Shown piece by piece: positions 11,871 to 23,116 of a stretch of DNA of 64,000 nt (positions within the stretch are counted from its first letter, which is position 1; the number at the start of each line of letters is the position of its first letter). The DNA is from Nannobrachium achirus (lineage: Eukaryota > Chordata > Actinopteri > Myctophiformes > Myctophidae), in contig OY997641.1 of NCBI GenBank assembly GCA_963921795.1, positions 52,040,216 to 52,104,215 of the forward strand, read 5' to 3'. Position numbers and translations under genes: made by a program. Below the pieces are notes generated by a model. The model was not told the origin of the DNA. It was given only the letters and a program-made list of their open reading frames with translations, and made no database searches.

Positions 11871-13430
11871 TCATGCCCAGCGGACCAGCACAGTGTCTCC
11901 ATCTTCAATGGAGTAGAAATTGAGACACTTCTGGTCATTGTCAATCTCAATCTCTATGCCCTCGATCTTTGCATTGGTGTAGGAGAGTTGCAGCTGTGTT
12001 CCGGGGACCTTCAGCAGTCTGTACAACAGCCCCTTCACCTTCTGGACCAACATGGAGTCTGGGAGTTTCTTGACGATGGGTTTTCGGTCGGCTTTGCCCG
12101 GACAAACAAATGTGATATTCATTAGCTGGTTTTTCAGAGCGTACGGCTGGTCCTGCTGGAGTTCACTGTCATCCGGAGGGCCGTACTTGTCTATCAGGCT
12201 CTGATATCGAGGGTGTTCCGATGTGAACTGGGTGCTGGGTCTGCTCTGCTCCGGGCCTCTGTGGCCCCCCGCCTGAAGCCAAGCCTCCCCAAATATCTTA
12301 ATGTAGACGAGCTCTGCCGACCTCCGGTCTGCATGCGCGATCTGGCTCTTGTTGAGGATGGACAGCTGTTTGAGTTTGGATATCAACATCATGTCTGCAG
12401 TCTGTAGGTTCTTCGCTTGGCTCTGGACGGGGTTGTATCGAAACGACAGCTCCGTCAGACTCTGCAGCTTGTCCAGTTCGTTCACCACACACCACTCGGA
12501 TATTTTGTTGTGATTCAGAATCAGGGTCTTTAGCACGGGGAACATGGCTGTTTTGCAGCCAGGAGGGACGTCGCTGAACCGGAGGACAGACAGACCCGTC
12601 CTGGACAGATTCAGGGTGTTCAGCCTGGGCAGCTGTGACAGACTAAGCACGCTGTCCTCGGCCAGCTGGTTGCAGGACAGATCCAGCAGCCTCAGGGACT
12701 CCAGGACGCCCACTGGCCTCTGCAGCTGTGTGATGTCGTTATTTGCGACGTACAGCTCTTCCAGTTGAGGCCACAGGAGGGCGCACTGTAGGATCTCCGG
12801 CCAGGTGAGGGCGCAGTTCTGCAGGGAGAGGACCTTTAGACTGCGGAAGGCGTGCCGCCGAGCCAGTGGGTCGGAGGGCGGGCGTAGCCTGTTGTAGCAC
12901 AGCAGCAGCTGTCGTAGTCGCTCCATGTGCTGGGTGATGTCTGCAACGTCGTCCCAGCAGCTCAGCAACGTTCCCCCCAGGTCCAGACACTGAATGTGGG
13001 GTGTGATTGTCCTGATGTCTTCCCCGGAGCCGGACGCACACACCTCCCTCATCCTCAACGACACCACCTGAAGACTGTTTAACCTTTTGACGAACATCCT
13101 TATGGTCTCGTCCTTGTCGGACGCAGAGACTTCCTGGCCCACGCCCGCGTACAGTTCCCTGATGGCGCTCACGTAGTCCACCCCGAAGCTGGCCTTCTTG
13201 GGCCGGACGAAGGATCCTCCGTTAGGATGCTTGCACTTAAAGTACTGCACTCCCTCGTGGGTTCCGTTGTGTTTGCCTCGCACGGGGTTGTCCCACTCCA
13301 CGCCGAGCCAGAGCCCTTCCGTCGAAGGGACGGTTCCCGCGAACCGGACCATGCCGCGTTCTCCACTGCAAGACACCCGCCTGCCCAGTGCATCAGCGGG
13401 AACCTCTCCCGTGTCTACAACAGACGACAT
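11871..13430 (-). CDS. tbce: Tubulin-folding cofactor E (TBCE), intronless full-length copy
   Basis: One uninterrupted 519-codon frame; human TBCE has about 527 residues. Residues about 10-80 are a CAP-Gly domain (GKHNGTHEGVQYF, NGGSFVRPKKASFG). Residues about 120-370 are leucine-rich repeats (LRLLDLSCNQLAEDSVLSL, LKTLILNHNKISEW) with the HADRRSAELVYIKIFGEAW cap. Residues about 435-519 are the ubiquitin-like domain ending EDGDTVLVRWA. Family role: TBCE binds alpha-tubulin and works with cofactors A-D to build alpha/beta-tubulin dimers. The ATG has a good context (CCGCCATG). Vertebrate TBCE genes are normally split into many exons, so an intact intronless copy points to a retrogene. No stop or frameshift is visible, so it is probably functional. 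Whether a multi-exon parent exists elsewhere cannot be seen. Confidence 0.95.
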   Translation of the reverse strand: MSSVVDTGEVPADALGRRVSCSGERGMVRFAGTVPSTEGLWLGVEWDNPVRGKHNGTHEGVQYFKCKHPNGGSFVRPKKASFGVDYVSAIRELYAGVGQEVSASDKDETIRMFVKRLNSLQVVSLRMREVCASGSGEDIRTITPHIQCLDLGGTLLSCWDDVADITQHMERLRQLLLCYNRLRPPSDPLARRHAFRSLKVLSLQNCALTWPEILQCALLWPQLEELYVANNDITQLQRPVGVLESLRLLDLSCNQLAEDSVLSLSQLPRLNTLNLSRTGLSVLRFSDVPPGCKTAMFPVLKTLILNHNKISEWCVVNELDKLQSLTELSFRYNPVQSQAKNLQTADMMLISKLKQLSILNKSQIAHADRRSAELVYIKIFGEAWLQAGGHRGPEQSRPSTQFTSEHPRYQSLIDKYGPPDDSELQQDQPYALKNQLMNITFVCPGKADRKPIVKKLPDSMLVQKVKGLLYRLLKVPGTQLQLSYTNAKIEGIEIEIDNDQKCLNFYSIEDGDTVLVRWA

Positions 13431-13474
13431 GGCGGTCTGGTCTTATTGCAACTTTGCTCTCCTCATGTTGATGA

Positions 13475-13512
13475 CCTTATATAGGCTGTCCGAACACTGA
13501 CGTCTGACGTCA
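13475..13512 (-). promoter_or_regulatory. TATA box and CRE upstream of the TBCE copy
   Basis: On the minus strand CCTATATAAGG (13485-13475) lies about 45 bp before the ATG at 13430. A palindromic CRE, TGACGTCA, is at 13505-13512, overlapping a second near-site TGACGTCT at 13498-13505. CRE plus TATA at this spacing is a compact core promoter and is a known arrangement of CREM-driven testis genes. The expression claim is inference. Confidence 0.6.
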
Positions 13513-13629
13513 CACACGCAACACAAGCCATTGCCAGACAATACTGATCTGCACACAATTCTCATACGGTAGATGGCACTGGTTCCAAGCCAAAGGCAAA
13601 TTCATCTGCATGGCACATTTCATTATTAA

Positions 13630-14154
13630 CTCATTGAGTGCCTATCCCGAATTAGTTCGGGGATATATTATCGCATACCAGAGTGCCTATCCCGAACATG
13701 CATGTTCCACCCCCATACAACCCCATCTAACATACAGGGCAGCCATGTTTGTTTACATAACATGTAAAACATAATGGCGATTATCTCAAGAATGCCTGAA
13801 CGGATTTCCAATCGGATTTTTTTGTTTGAAAGCTGTGAACAAACTGCACAAATCCACTTCAATGCAATCCAGGATTGCATTGGATTTTTTAGAGCTCATT
13901 CTTCTCTGTTTTTTTCCCATGCATGAGGTGTGCAAGGTTTAATCATGGCTAAGTTGACGAAAATAAGGCTTCTAAAATGCTTGGTAGCCAATAGCTAACT
14001 TCAAGCTAACTTCATCCTCTTCCTGTACATGCACAAAGGAAAGTGTTCAGGCAAGTCATGGCTGCAGGGCTTCTGCATATACCAGCATATCTCTATGGGA
14101 TTTTCTATGGCCACTGGGCGCCCTCTAGTGGTGAAAGGGGTGGCACTCAATGAA
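13630..14154. mobile_element. piggyBac-like non-autonomous element (TTAA target)
   Basis: Flanked on both sides by TTAA (13626-13629 and 14155-14158) with inverted ends CTCATTGAGTGCC and GGCACTCAATGAA. Internal CCTATCCCGAA repeats near the left end. Related internal sequence occurs at 4860-5075, in the SOCS7 3' region. No transposase. Confidence 0.7.
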
Positions 14155-14654
14155 TTAAGATATCAAGACACAGAGGATAAGAGACACATTATAAAAGGGC
14201 TTTTGAAAATAACAAAGAAATTAATGAAAAGAAGTAGAAATGAAAAGAATTAGCAAATAGCTGCCAGCATCCCAAGCAAGTTTGTGAGAGCCGGCCGTAT
14301 GAGTAAAACTGAGTTAGAAGGGTTATTATTGCATGTTAAAAATGGATAATAGCAAGCAGAAAATACTATTGAGCACAGAATAGATTTCTGTTTGCTCAAA
14401 TTACATTGTTTGTTCTTGCATACTATTTCTCTTCAAAATATAATTTAGGTCTTTGCTCCAAATCTCCCATTGCTCACTCAGGAACAAGGCACACATACAG
14501 TGTAACACCATAATTTAGTATTGCTGGCAAGCTTGTGGGATGACTTCTAGGGCCACTTAATGATGTTTTCCTATTGTTGAACAAAAGGATAACTTTTACT
14601 CTGGCATGTAATTATTATGTGACAAATTGGGCTTGCATTGTAATATGGCTCAAT

Positions 14655-14799
14655 AAAGAGGAAGTCTCACACTAATAATGGTTTCCTGCACATATAGATG
14701 AGGACTCACCACATTAGTTATAGACACTTCTTCCTAGTCTCTTCACTTTCACTCGAGACTGACAGAGAAGAGAAGACCCTATAAATGTATGTGTTCACC
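14655..14799 (+). promoter_or_regulatory. Proximal promoter of SRCR gene A with PU.1-type site
   Basis: AAAGAGGAAGT at 14655-14665 matches the PU.1 consensus and sits 145 bp before the ATG, inside a roughly 150-bp block conserved before all five first exons. Further GGAA/TTCC motifs follow (ACTTCTTCCTAG). The transcription start is not defined. Confidence 0.6.
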
Positions 14800-14842
14800 A
14801 TGGGACCCTTAATATGGAGAAGAATCCTGTATTTGTACATGA
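14800..14842 (+). CDS. SRCR gene A exon 1 (signal peptide start)
   Basis: ATG GGA CCC ... encodes [14 protein letters not shown] and ends one base into the next codon before donor GTGAGT at 14843. Too short to show as an ORF, but repeated at 24832, 34623, 36616 and 62072. Confidence 0.85.
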
Positions 14843-17800
14843 GTGAGTGCCAGTTTTTTTATTCTATCAATTGATGTCTCTGATGTATTAATAAATAGAA
14901 AATAAAGGCATGACTACAAAGCCCTACAAAGCAGCAAAACATTTTTGGACACACCAACTTAATTGTGTAGCCCAAAGGTCAAATTAGCCTTCATGATTTT
15001 GTGTATAAACAATGACCTCAAGAACAGATATACAATCAGTGTAATATCACTTAATCATGCCGATATCTCATTTGGCTGACCAGTTTTAAACCATTTTTCA
15101 GTAAAGTTTTTGTTCGTAGTTACTGCACTCTGGCTTTGTAGGGCAGTATAGGTGTATTTTTCTCACTTACAGAGATCCTTGAAGTTTCTATGTGAATGAA
15201 GTGAGGGCATTCTAGGTCAATTTATGATAATAATATAGTAATTAGTGGCCAAGTACAACTGTAAGGGGCTTGTAAGCCACTATAGATATTGGTGTTTTTA
15301 TTATTCTTCCACCACTTTTTCTGTCTTGGCTTGACCGTGCAGTCACTTTTTACTCTGCAATATGGTAGAGGATTATGCCAAACGGCGAAAACATGAAGCT
15401 CGCAACAATTGGCCAAAGGGTGGTGCTTTAGGAAGCCTTTGAAAGTGCAAACTTTGAACAGGTATAGATGCATGCTCTGTTTGACATAAAACCATGAAAC
15501 CCGTATACACATCCTCATGCCGAACAACTTTGCCCCTCTGACTTTTGACCTCTGACCTTTAGATCTCCTACCAACAAATCAATCTCCTCCTGGGATTTTT
15601 GCATCATGTGCACAAAACCTTTTTTACATGAACTTTGGACCAATATCTAAAGATTCGTTGGGCAGATTTTTTTTAATTCAAACATTATTCTTTTTAATAA
15701 TTCAATGAATATTGCAGTTTTATGCAAATTCTTCTTCTGCCTCTAAAACATAGATGCAAAATCATATGTTCATGACATTTGGCAAAGATGTAGAGGTTAG
15801 TCCAATTTTTTTTTTGCCAAAGGGGGGCGCTATACAAAGCGTTTGGAGTTTCACACAAAATAAATAATAATGATAAATATAGCTGAAAGCAGAGTTAAAG
15901 TGGCCAAAAACGTCTCTAATCATGAACACAGCCTGTGTGAAATTTTGCACACACATTCCAACTAGGTCAAGGAACAGATGCCACCCTTCTCACATTGGCC
16001 TGTTATAACACCACCAGCAGGTCAACTTTTGCAAAACACATATTTGGAACAAAATCACGCATGCAGTGTCCGATTTCTGTGAAAGGCCCAAGAACATGTG
16101 ATGCCCTTTTCAAATTGGCCTATTATAGCGCCACCAGGAGGCCAAAACCAAAAACCTACCTGACCTGCCGGAGACCTGTTCTCGGAAGAACACTGCTTCT
16201 AGTTTTTCTTTGATTTCTTTTCCCACTTTTCTTGCTTTTTTCCCCTTGCTACTTTTTCCTGGCTTGGCCACTTTATCGCTGCTTGCAGCTATATTTGGTA
16301 TTGAGTTCATCATTATGTATGAATATTTACTGCATGGTCAGAGCCCAGCACAGTGTTGTCTGCTGTAAGATAGATCCCAGTAATGTACAATGCTTACTGG
16401 GCACTGAGCAGAGATGGACGGGGTGAGCATCCTCAGTGTTATTATTATTACATAAACACCTAATCACAATTATTTGAGATAATCACACTTACTTTTTGCA
16501 TAATTGTCGTAATCATTTCCATGTTGAAAATCTTTCATACTGTATATTTTCAAAAATAGTGGAAATAACAATTCTGCAATCTCCGTCAAGTCATTTGTCA
16601 TTCCTGCCATATGCACCTTTTGTTATACGAAGCCTATAAACGAAGCCAAACAGAAATGTATTTTTTATTCATAATGTTTCAATGTTCATTGACAAAAACA
16701 CAATTAACTCGTTAATAGCTATTATTTGAATGACAATTAATGGTCAAGTAAAATGTCATAATGGTGACATAATCGTGCCCTGCACCCAGATAGAGGCGGT
16801 GGACGGGAACATCCACACTGATGATGGATGCTCACATCTTGGATGTCAGCCAGGTTCTTATGGGTCACATCATGCTACACCTATACTATGCTATCCCTTT
16901 TACTCTGACCAGGGTCCACTTCCTGGTCACAGTTTACATTTTAAAGTTGAATCATTGGAGGTGACAAAAGCTGAGACAGGGAGTTGTGGTTGTTGTCACC
17001 GAGGGTCCCAGGTCGGACCAGGGAGAGAGAAGCTTCTGTATCAACGAGGTCTTGGCTCCAAACCAGGGACGTGCTGGCCATTGGGAAAAGCAGGACAACT
17101 CCCGAACGGCCGGTTCATTCCCGGCCGGTCCAGGCCGGCCATTAGGAAAAAAAATTAACTGTTTGCAAAAAAGTAAAAATTAAACTGTTTGCACAAAAGT
17201 AGTGAAAACAGCAGATCTACAAGCACACAACGCCTCGCACCGCGAGGCGTTGTGTGCTTGTAGATCGGCGGTTTTCACTAGTTTAAATCATTTTTAAAAT
17301 GATAAATACAAAACAAACGGTTTTGGACATACAAGGTTTCCACCCGACAACAACGAAATATAACTCATGTAATTGGCCCACTGGCTTGTCACTTGTCACA
17401 AATCATTGAGTAGCAGCAGCGCTATAGAGAGATCTCTCTCTATAGCGCGCAATGAGGGCCTCTCCAACTATTTTTCCCGGGCTGAATCAGGGGCCCAGCA
17501 CGTCCCTGGTCCAAACGCCATTCATGTCACAGACAAGCAATTGGAATCGTAGTTGAGGCATTATATTTAGTTTGACTCCATGCCACGGATAAATATTGTG
17601 AAAGTATTTTCAAAAGTTTTGCCTCTTTCTTATATTATTTGACAATTTGGCAAATGTTTGTGTGTGTACATCAGAGTAAGAGAATGTGTGTGAGAGAGAG
17701 TAATTATTCAATTAAATATTAAGGAAACGATCACGAATTGTGTTTCATATCAGTAATACTTAATTCCACATCTCTCATATTTGTGTGACAAGAAAAAGAC

Positions 17801-20800
17801 AGACACAAATCAGTCTGGTTGTTTAGTGTGGTCACTGCGTGGTAACTGTGTGAAATCCACAACTCCAGCGAATGTTGTAGGGTGAACATCACAGTGACCT
17901 GACTGACGACTTGCATGGAAGGAAGTCCTGCAGTGTGTATGCCTGCACCTGCAACTCAAAGCTTAGTTCAGACTCCAGAGCATTGAAAATATTATTCTAA
18001 ACCCACCACTAGCGTATACCAGGGCCCCAGGCTCTAGCCTGGGTGAACTACCTTTATCAAGTTATGTGCAGCTAGGGCTGTCGATGTATCCCCTTGAAGC
18101 CCCCCCCCCTGGACTGCAATGCTGTAGGTTGGCTTCCAATCAACCAGTCAGTCAGTCAGTCTATTAAATGTTTTGGTTCATAAATATTTTAGAAATTGCT
18201 GCTGAGTCATTTCATGTACAGCACAGGATGTGAAAACACATCCTGTTGCCTGACCATCTTAACTACACCCATGCACGTGCAGAGAAAGCTGTGCACACAA
18301 TCTCATATCCCACACACAGACACTTATATATATTATGACACATAAAACACGTGTATTGTGTTAATATGCATTCATAAATGATTAATCTTTAATAGATATT
18401 TAGCCTGCTTCATAATTTCACAAAGAATAACATAATTGGAAGAGAATATCTGTGTGTTGCCTTGCATGGATGCAGATCTGCAGCTTCTGTTCTTCCTTTG
18501 AGGGAATTGGTTATCTCCTCAATTAGATTTTCTGCCTGTATTTGCTTGTCTGAAACAACTGGTTTTTCATTGAGTGGGCAACCCTAACCCTTAAACAACT
18601 TATTTTGCCTCAAAGGAGTAGTTCACCCAAGACATTACTTATTTTCTACCAATTATGCAGATACGCACCCCATGAAACCTTGAATTCATGGAGATGTTTT
18701 AGTTTTTGTCGCATTCCTGAGCCAATCATTTGATGACAGGGTCATCGGTCAGTAGGAGACTCAGTAGGAGACAGTAGGAGTCTGCCGGTCATCAAATTAT
18801 TGTCTTAGGAATGCGACAAAAACTAAAAACTCTCCATGAATTCTATGCTTCATGGCGTGTGTAACTGATGGAAAATATTTAAGTATTTTAATGGATGAAC
18901 TACTCCTTTTAAGACTGCTCAAATAGTACATCAGTTAGGAGATATTATATTGCCACATTTTGGTAATTAATTGGCATAATACGCATATTTAATTAGATCA
19001 GCTTTTGTAAGTGTAATGTCTTGCAGCGTCACTCCCTGGCGATATGAAATAATGTTGCAACCAATACAAAAACATGAAAGTAACACGGCATGCTCTGTTT
19101 TTCAACCTGCAGTATCTATTATCCTGTACATACCTTCACATGCAGGTAAGAAACTTCTGGAAAAAGGTATATTTTGAAAAAACGAAGTAATGACTTTGTA
19201 AATATGAATTAATTTATTTCTGACTTGATAGAAGCAGCCCAGATTAGATTAGTTGGATCTTCTTCTCTGTGCTCTGGAAGAGTGGAGATCTATCACAACA
19301 ACAGCTGGGGAACAGTCTGTGATGACAGCTGGGACCTGAAAGATGCTGAGGTGGTTTGCAGAGAGCTGAGCTGTGGGACGGCACAGAGTGCTCTTAGAGA
19401 TGTCCGTTTTGGCCCAGGGACTGGTCCAATCTGGATGGATGATGTGCGTTGTTCAGGCAGTGAAATGTCTCTAACTCAGTGCCAACACAGTGGATTTGGT
19501 GTACATGACTGTGGTCATGGTGAGGATGCTGGTGTCGTCTGCTCAGGTAAGAGGCAAGAGCAGTGTGGATGTCATGGAACTCATCACAGATAAATGTTTG
19601 TTTAAACATCACAAAGTTGTAACACTATTTATTGATTTATTTATTTCAGTGGTGAAACTGGTGAATAGTGGACGGTGCTCTGGAACAGTCGAGATCCTTC
19701 ATAACAACCGCTGGGGAACAGTCTGTGATGACGACTGGGACCTGAAAGATGCTGAGGTGGTTTGCAGAGAGCTGAGCTGTGGGACGGCACAAAGTGCTCC
19801 TAGAGGTGCACATTTTGGCCAAGGGAATGGTTCAATCTTGCTGGAAAATCTGGGTTGTTCAGGAAGTGAAAGCTCTCTAACTGACTGCCCCCACAGAGGA
19901 TTTGGTGTACATAATTGTGGACACGATGAGGATGCTGGTGTCGTTTGTTCAGGTAAAAGTGGATGTCATGTGATGTCACAAATCGAACACTATTATTTTC
20001 TTCCTGTTTTATGTGTGTGTGTATGTGTATGTGTCTGCTGATTGGTCGTCCGCCGGTCAGTCGGGGTTTCCTTACCAACTGCTGGAGTGTTCAGTGCTAA
20101 ACCTTTCACACACACAGCCAGTAGTCCGTCCGTCCGTCCGTCCGTCCGTCCCTGTGTGCGTCTGTGTGTGCGTCCGTCTGTTACCAGCTAATCTCTGGCG
20201 CCGTTGGCCCAGCCGCGACCAAACTGTGCACACACACTGGATGCCAATTCAAAACCTCTGCCCCGCATTTTTCACGTGGCCCTGTTCTAGTGCCACCATG
20301 AGGCCGATTTCCAATTTCTGTGAGATTTCCCCACTAGGTCAAGGAACAAATGCCACCCTTTTCACATTGGCCTGTTATAGCGCCACCAGCAGGTCCACTT
20401 TAGCAAAACACTTTTTTGGAACAAAATGGCTCACATCATGAATGCAGCGTTGATTGCCGTGAAAGGCCGAAAAGACACGGCACCCTTTTCACATTGACCT
20501 ATTATAGCGCCACCAGGAGGCCACAATAACCTACCCGACCTGGTGTAGAACTGTGCTCGGAAGAGCACTGCTTTTAGTTAAACTAATAATGCTGCGTTCA
20601 GATGGGCTCAGGCAAGCGGTAGACGGCAAACGGCACCACCTGCTGGACGGTACGGCAAGGTAGAACAAAATATGCCCGACGGAACGGTACGGCAACATTA
20701 ATTAATTATTTAAAGCGCTCGCGCAAAATGAAAACGCGCGCTGCGGTGGTTGAGGTGGCTCCATGCTGCTCTCTCTGCTGCTGATGTGTGTTCTGTGTGT

Positions 20801-23116
20801 GTTGGCGCTCTGCTCGAATTTGTCCCGTGAGATGGAGCTACGTAACATCCGGTTCCAGATTCCGTCCTGTACCACGGTAAAAAGATAAATTAATTTAACT
20901 TTGAACGGCACGTCTGCCGTTTACCATCACCGGTTTCGACTGCCGGACTACTGTACCGTTTGCCGTTCTACTCCCGTCCACTAAAATGACTTCCGGTTTG
21001 CCGTCTACCGCTTGCCTGAGCCCATCTGAACGCAGCATAAGACGCCTCAGGGAGACATGCAGCCTCTCACTAAAGGGCTAAAAGGGCGAGGTCGCGCCAA
21101 TTCTTGTCCATCTGGCCAGTGATGTATATCGGACCAGTTACATATGGAGATCCATGTACTGTATAGTACATCCCTTCTTATGCCCATACATGGAGATCCC
21201 TATCTGAACCAGCCACACAGATATCATATGGGCCATGTGTTGGCCATCTGGCCAGTGATATATATCGATGACATCAGGGATCTTCATATATGGGCATAAA
21301 AGGGATTCTGGGAATACCCATATATGGACTTACATAGGGTTTGTGATGTCACCTGTGATATCACCTGTGATAACCACAGTGTCAGGCGTGACCTTCAGAG
21401 ATACATGGATACGTGGACAAGATGTGCCGGACATCACAGTGACATCAGAGCATGATGTCAGAGCGGCAAACCCATAGACCGTACAAATGTGTACACAGAG
21501 ACAAGCTGTGACAATGCTTATGGTAAACTGCAACCTTCAGTCGCAATAATTATTTCTCTATTGATAATCCTTCCTCTCCCCCCTGTTCCTCCAGAACTTC
21601 CATTCCTTCCTTCCTCCCCCCTTCCTCTCCCTTCAGGACCTCAAACATCTTGTTCTAGTGGTTGCTACTGTTGCTGCTCTGCTCCTGCTGTTAATGCTGC
21701 TGGTAATTGGTCGCTGGCTGGTGTTGAGGAGGAAATTCAGAAAGCCTGCAGCCGAGACTAACCACACAGCCTGTGAGTAATACTAATTCTATGCACAAGA
21801 ATGCTACGCACACCAAAGTCATTATAGTGGTGCTACCATGCCGGAAGTATAATCTTCTAAATGATAGTCTTCAAGAGAGAAGAGACAAGGCGAGGTGGCC
21901 ACACAAAGTGCCAATACTTGGACGCAGAGTAAAAAGAGACCAATGTTAAGTAAAGCTCATAATTTATTAGCTGCTCTTACTCTTTCCAATAACAGTTAGG
22001 GACACACATAAACTGTTTCTTACCGCTTATTAAGGTGTAATATATATGGTGGTACTACCAGACTAGGAATTGAATTAGATCAAGTTGATTTGACTTAACA
22101 TACGTCACCAACACTGATATACCTTGAGTGGCAAATCCAGTGGCTAAGTGAGGTTAACGTTGTTTAATGTTGTTTAATGTAATGGACTTTTCTGTTTGGA
22201 TGTATGGGCTGTCAAGGCCAAGGCCAGAAAGTCGTTTTTTGCCACTCACTAGACGTTCCCGCATAACTTTAGGGTAAGATGATGATGTCACGCGCATACC
22301 CTCTATAATGTATTTCTTCTTAGGTGTGATGAACGGCCACAATACAGAGGGGAGAGATGGTGATGAAGAAGACTGCATCAATCCAGAGGTCTCCACCTGT
22401 CACCAAGGCACCGATGATGACAGTGATGACTATGAGAACCCGTCAGTACACTGAGGGTTTGAAATGAACCTTCTTTTTTATTTCAAGTGGATTTTAATGA
22501 AGGCTTAATGTCTAAAATGTTAACTACTCATCTGTGCAATAACCCTTGCACTCTGCACTTCTTCTTTGACTGATATTCTTGCCCTGTATGTAATGCTTAT
22601 GGAGTGTGTTTAGGTCTTTTATCATGTTTTATTTTATTGGAGCTTCCGAGCATAGGTTTTTCACATGTATGTACCTAAACAGTGCATCTGAATGACAATA
22701 AAGTAAATCTGAATCTGAATCTCCTGTGCTGGTCTTCTCATCTCGTTCTCAGAGACCCCGTGGCAGCCAGCAACATGCACAAACACGTCTGCAACCCTGA
22801 TGAGGAGAATGATGCCATCTATGCTAATACTGACCAAGAGAAGAACACCAAGAGAGCAGTGGAGGGCCAGAGTGATGAAGATGGAGAAGGACACTGCATG
22901 CCCATGATACCCTGCAGTGAACATGAGCAGGACTGTCAGGACAACATCTATGTTAACCATGACATGATGAACCCAGAGAGCAGCACCAAAGAAAACCTCA
23001 GCCCTGGAAGGAGAGCAGTGGAAAGTCCACTATGTGTTGTTGTTGATGATGAAGATGACTACATAGCCTTTGAACCCTGCGATGAAGATAAGCAGGACAA
23101 CATCAATGCTAACTGA
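14800..23116 (+). CDS. SRCR receptor gene A: two SRCR domains, frameshifted transmembrane exon
   Basis: Exons 14800-14842, 19113-19145, 19232-19546, 19650-19952, 21637-21772, 22324-22441, 22753-23116. Signal peptide [25 protein letters not shown], then two group-B SRCR domains with eight cysteines each. The transmembrane exon is 136 bp instead of the 144 bp in genes B and C, so normal phase-1 splicing shifts the frame and stops at TAA 21759-21761. The product would be a soluble protein of about 272 aa. The downstream tail exons are still open but would be unused. In them the TM-proximal Tyr is His and the YMPM Tyr is Cys. It is either a secreted receptor or a decaying copy. Relatives by architecture are the CD163/WC1/DMBT1 scavenger receptors. 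Confidence 0.85.
15873..16299. mobile_element. TIR element carrying the GCGCCACC repeat
   Basis: Inverted ends GATAAATATAGCTGAAAGCA / TGCTTGCAGCTATATTT extended by AGTTAAAGTGGCC / GGCCACTTTATC. The inside contains two units of the dispersed GCGCCACCAG...GGCC repeat and the segment TTCTCGGAAGAACACTGCTT also seen at about 20560 and 53450. Confidence 0.65.
17064..17508. mobile_element. hAT-like non-autonomous element with hairpin module
   Basis: Ends CAGGGACGTGCTGG / CCAGCACGTCCCTG are perfect inverted repeats. Flanks CTCCAAAC and GTCCAAAC match 7/8. The hairpin at 17202-17278 is nearly the same as in the differently ended elements at 3181 and 45261. Confidence 0.85.
19113..19145 (+). CDS. SRCR gene A exon 2 (signal peptide end)
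   Basis: 33-bp micro-exon between acceptor CCTGCAG and donor GTAAG. Encodes [11 protein letters not shown], completing a hydrophobic leader with a plausible cleavage after SHA. Paralogues at 29976 and 57298. Confidence 0.82.
19232..19546 (+). CDS. SRCR domain 1 exon of gene A
   Basis: 315 bp, acceptor TTGATAG, donor GTAAGA, phase 1/1. Begins [11 protein letters not shown] and shows the SRCR signature ([20 protein letters not shown]), eight cysteines and the end GVVCSG. Closest in the window to the first SRCR exon of gene C. Confidence 0.93.
19650..19952 (+). CDS. SRCR domain 2 exon of gene A (chimeric)
   Basis: 303 bp. The first part ([19 protein letters not shown]) matches SRCR 2 of gene C. 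The second part ([25 protein letters not shown]) and its donor GTAAAAG match SRCR 5 of gene C. The exon is open with all eight cysteines. Confidence 0.92.
19953..21636. other. Intron between last SRCR and TM exon of gene A
   Basis: Contains (GT)n, a (GTCC)n run at about 20127-20152, GCGCCACC-family sequence (20160-20580), a Harbinger-like element (20590-21037) and CATATATGG/TGATGTCA palindrome-rich sequence (21120-21480). A fragment with the end CAGTCGCAA of another repeat lies near 21545. Confidence 0.6.
20590..21037. mobile_element. PIF/Harbinger-like non-autonomous element
   Basis: TAA on both sides (20587-20589, 21038-21040) flanks inverted ends of about 45 bp, starting TGCTGCGTTCAGATGGGCTC and ending GAGCCCATCTGAACGCAGCA. 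A 3-bp TAA duplication with long TIRs fits Harbinger MITEs. No coding capacity. Confidence 0.75.
21637..21772 (+). pseudogene. Transmembrane exon of gene A, 8 bp short
   Basis: Acceptor CCCTTCAG, donor GTGAGT. 136 bp against 144 bp in genes B and C; the lost bases lie between ACATCT and TGTTGCTGCTCTGC. In the expected frame the reading is [17 protein letters not shown]... with a stop at 21759. In the shifted frame the hydrophobic stretch ([18 protein letters not shown]) is still readable, so the loss is recent or tolerated. Confidence 0.8.
22324..22441 (+). CDS. Cytoplasmic exon 1 of gene A
   Basis: Acceptor TTCTTAG. Encodes [20 protein letters not shown] through [10 protein letters not shown]. 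Donor CC|GTCAGT at 22442 joins in phase to the exon at 22753. Without splicing, the frame ends YENPSVH-stop a few codons later. Carries a 24-bp insertion (CINPEVST) absent from B and C. Confidence 0.7.
22500..22725. mobile_element. LINE-type 3' tail in tail intron (also at 32940-33137, 34935-35130, 60725-60918)
   Basis: Ends with GACAATAAAGTAAATCTGAA and (GAATCT)n, the form of a CR1/L2-like non-LTR 3' end. It is present in all receptor copies at the same site, so it predates the gene duplications. Confidence 0.55.
22753..23116 (+). CDS. Cytoplasmic exon 2 of gene A (terminal)
   Basis: Acceptor GTTCTCAG, 364 bp to TGA at 23114. Motifs: DAIYANT (YxN), [13 protein letters not shown]. The YMPM seen in genes B and C is CMPM here. 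Reached only if the upstream frameshift is bypassed. Confidence 0.7.

Larger units (their letters stand above)
14843..19112. other. Intron 1 of SRCR gene A
   Basis: Carries a TIR element (15873-16299), a hAT-like element (17064-17508) and a TIR-ended segment (18611-18908). The ancestral sequence around 18440-18540 is the empty site for the retrovirus/palindrome block of gene C. The sequence around 18905-18975 is the empty site for the element in gene B. Confidence 0.7.

Noticed and set aside
15222..15527. A 101-codon minus-strand ORF in gene A intron 1
   Set aside because: No recognisable domain, and comparable sequence in the paralogous introns is not open; probably chance.
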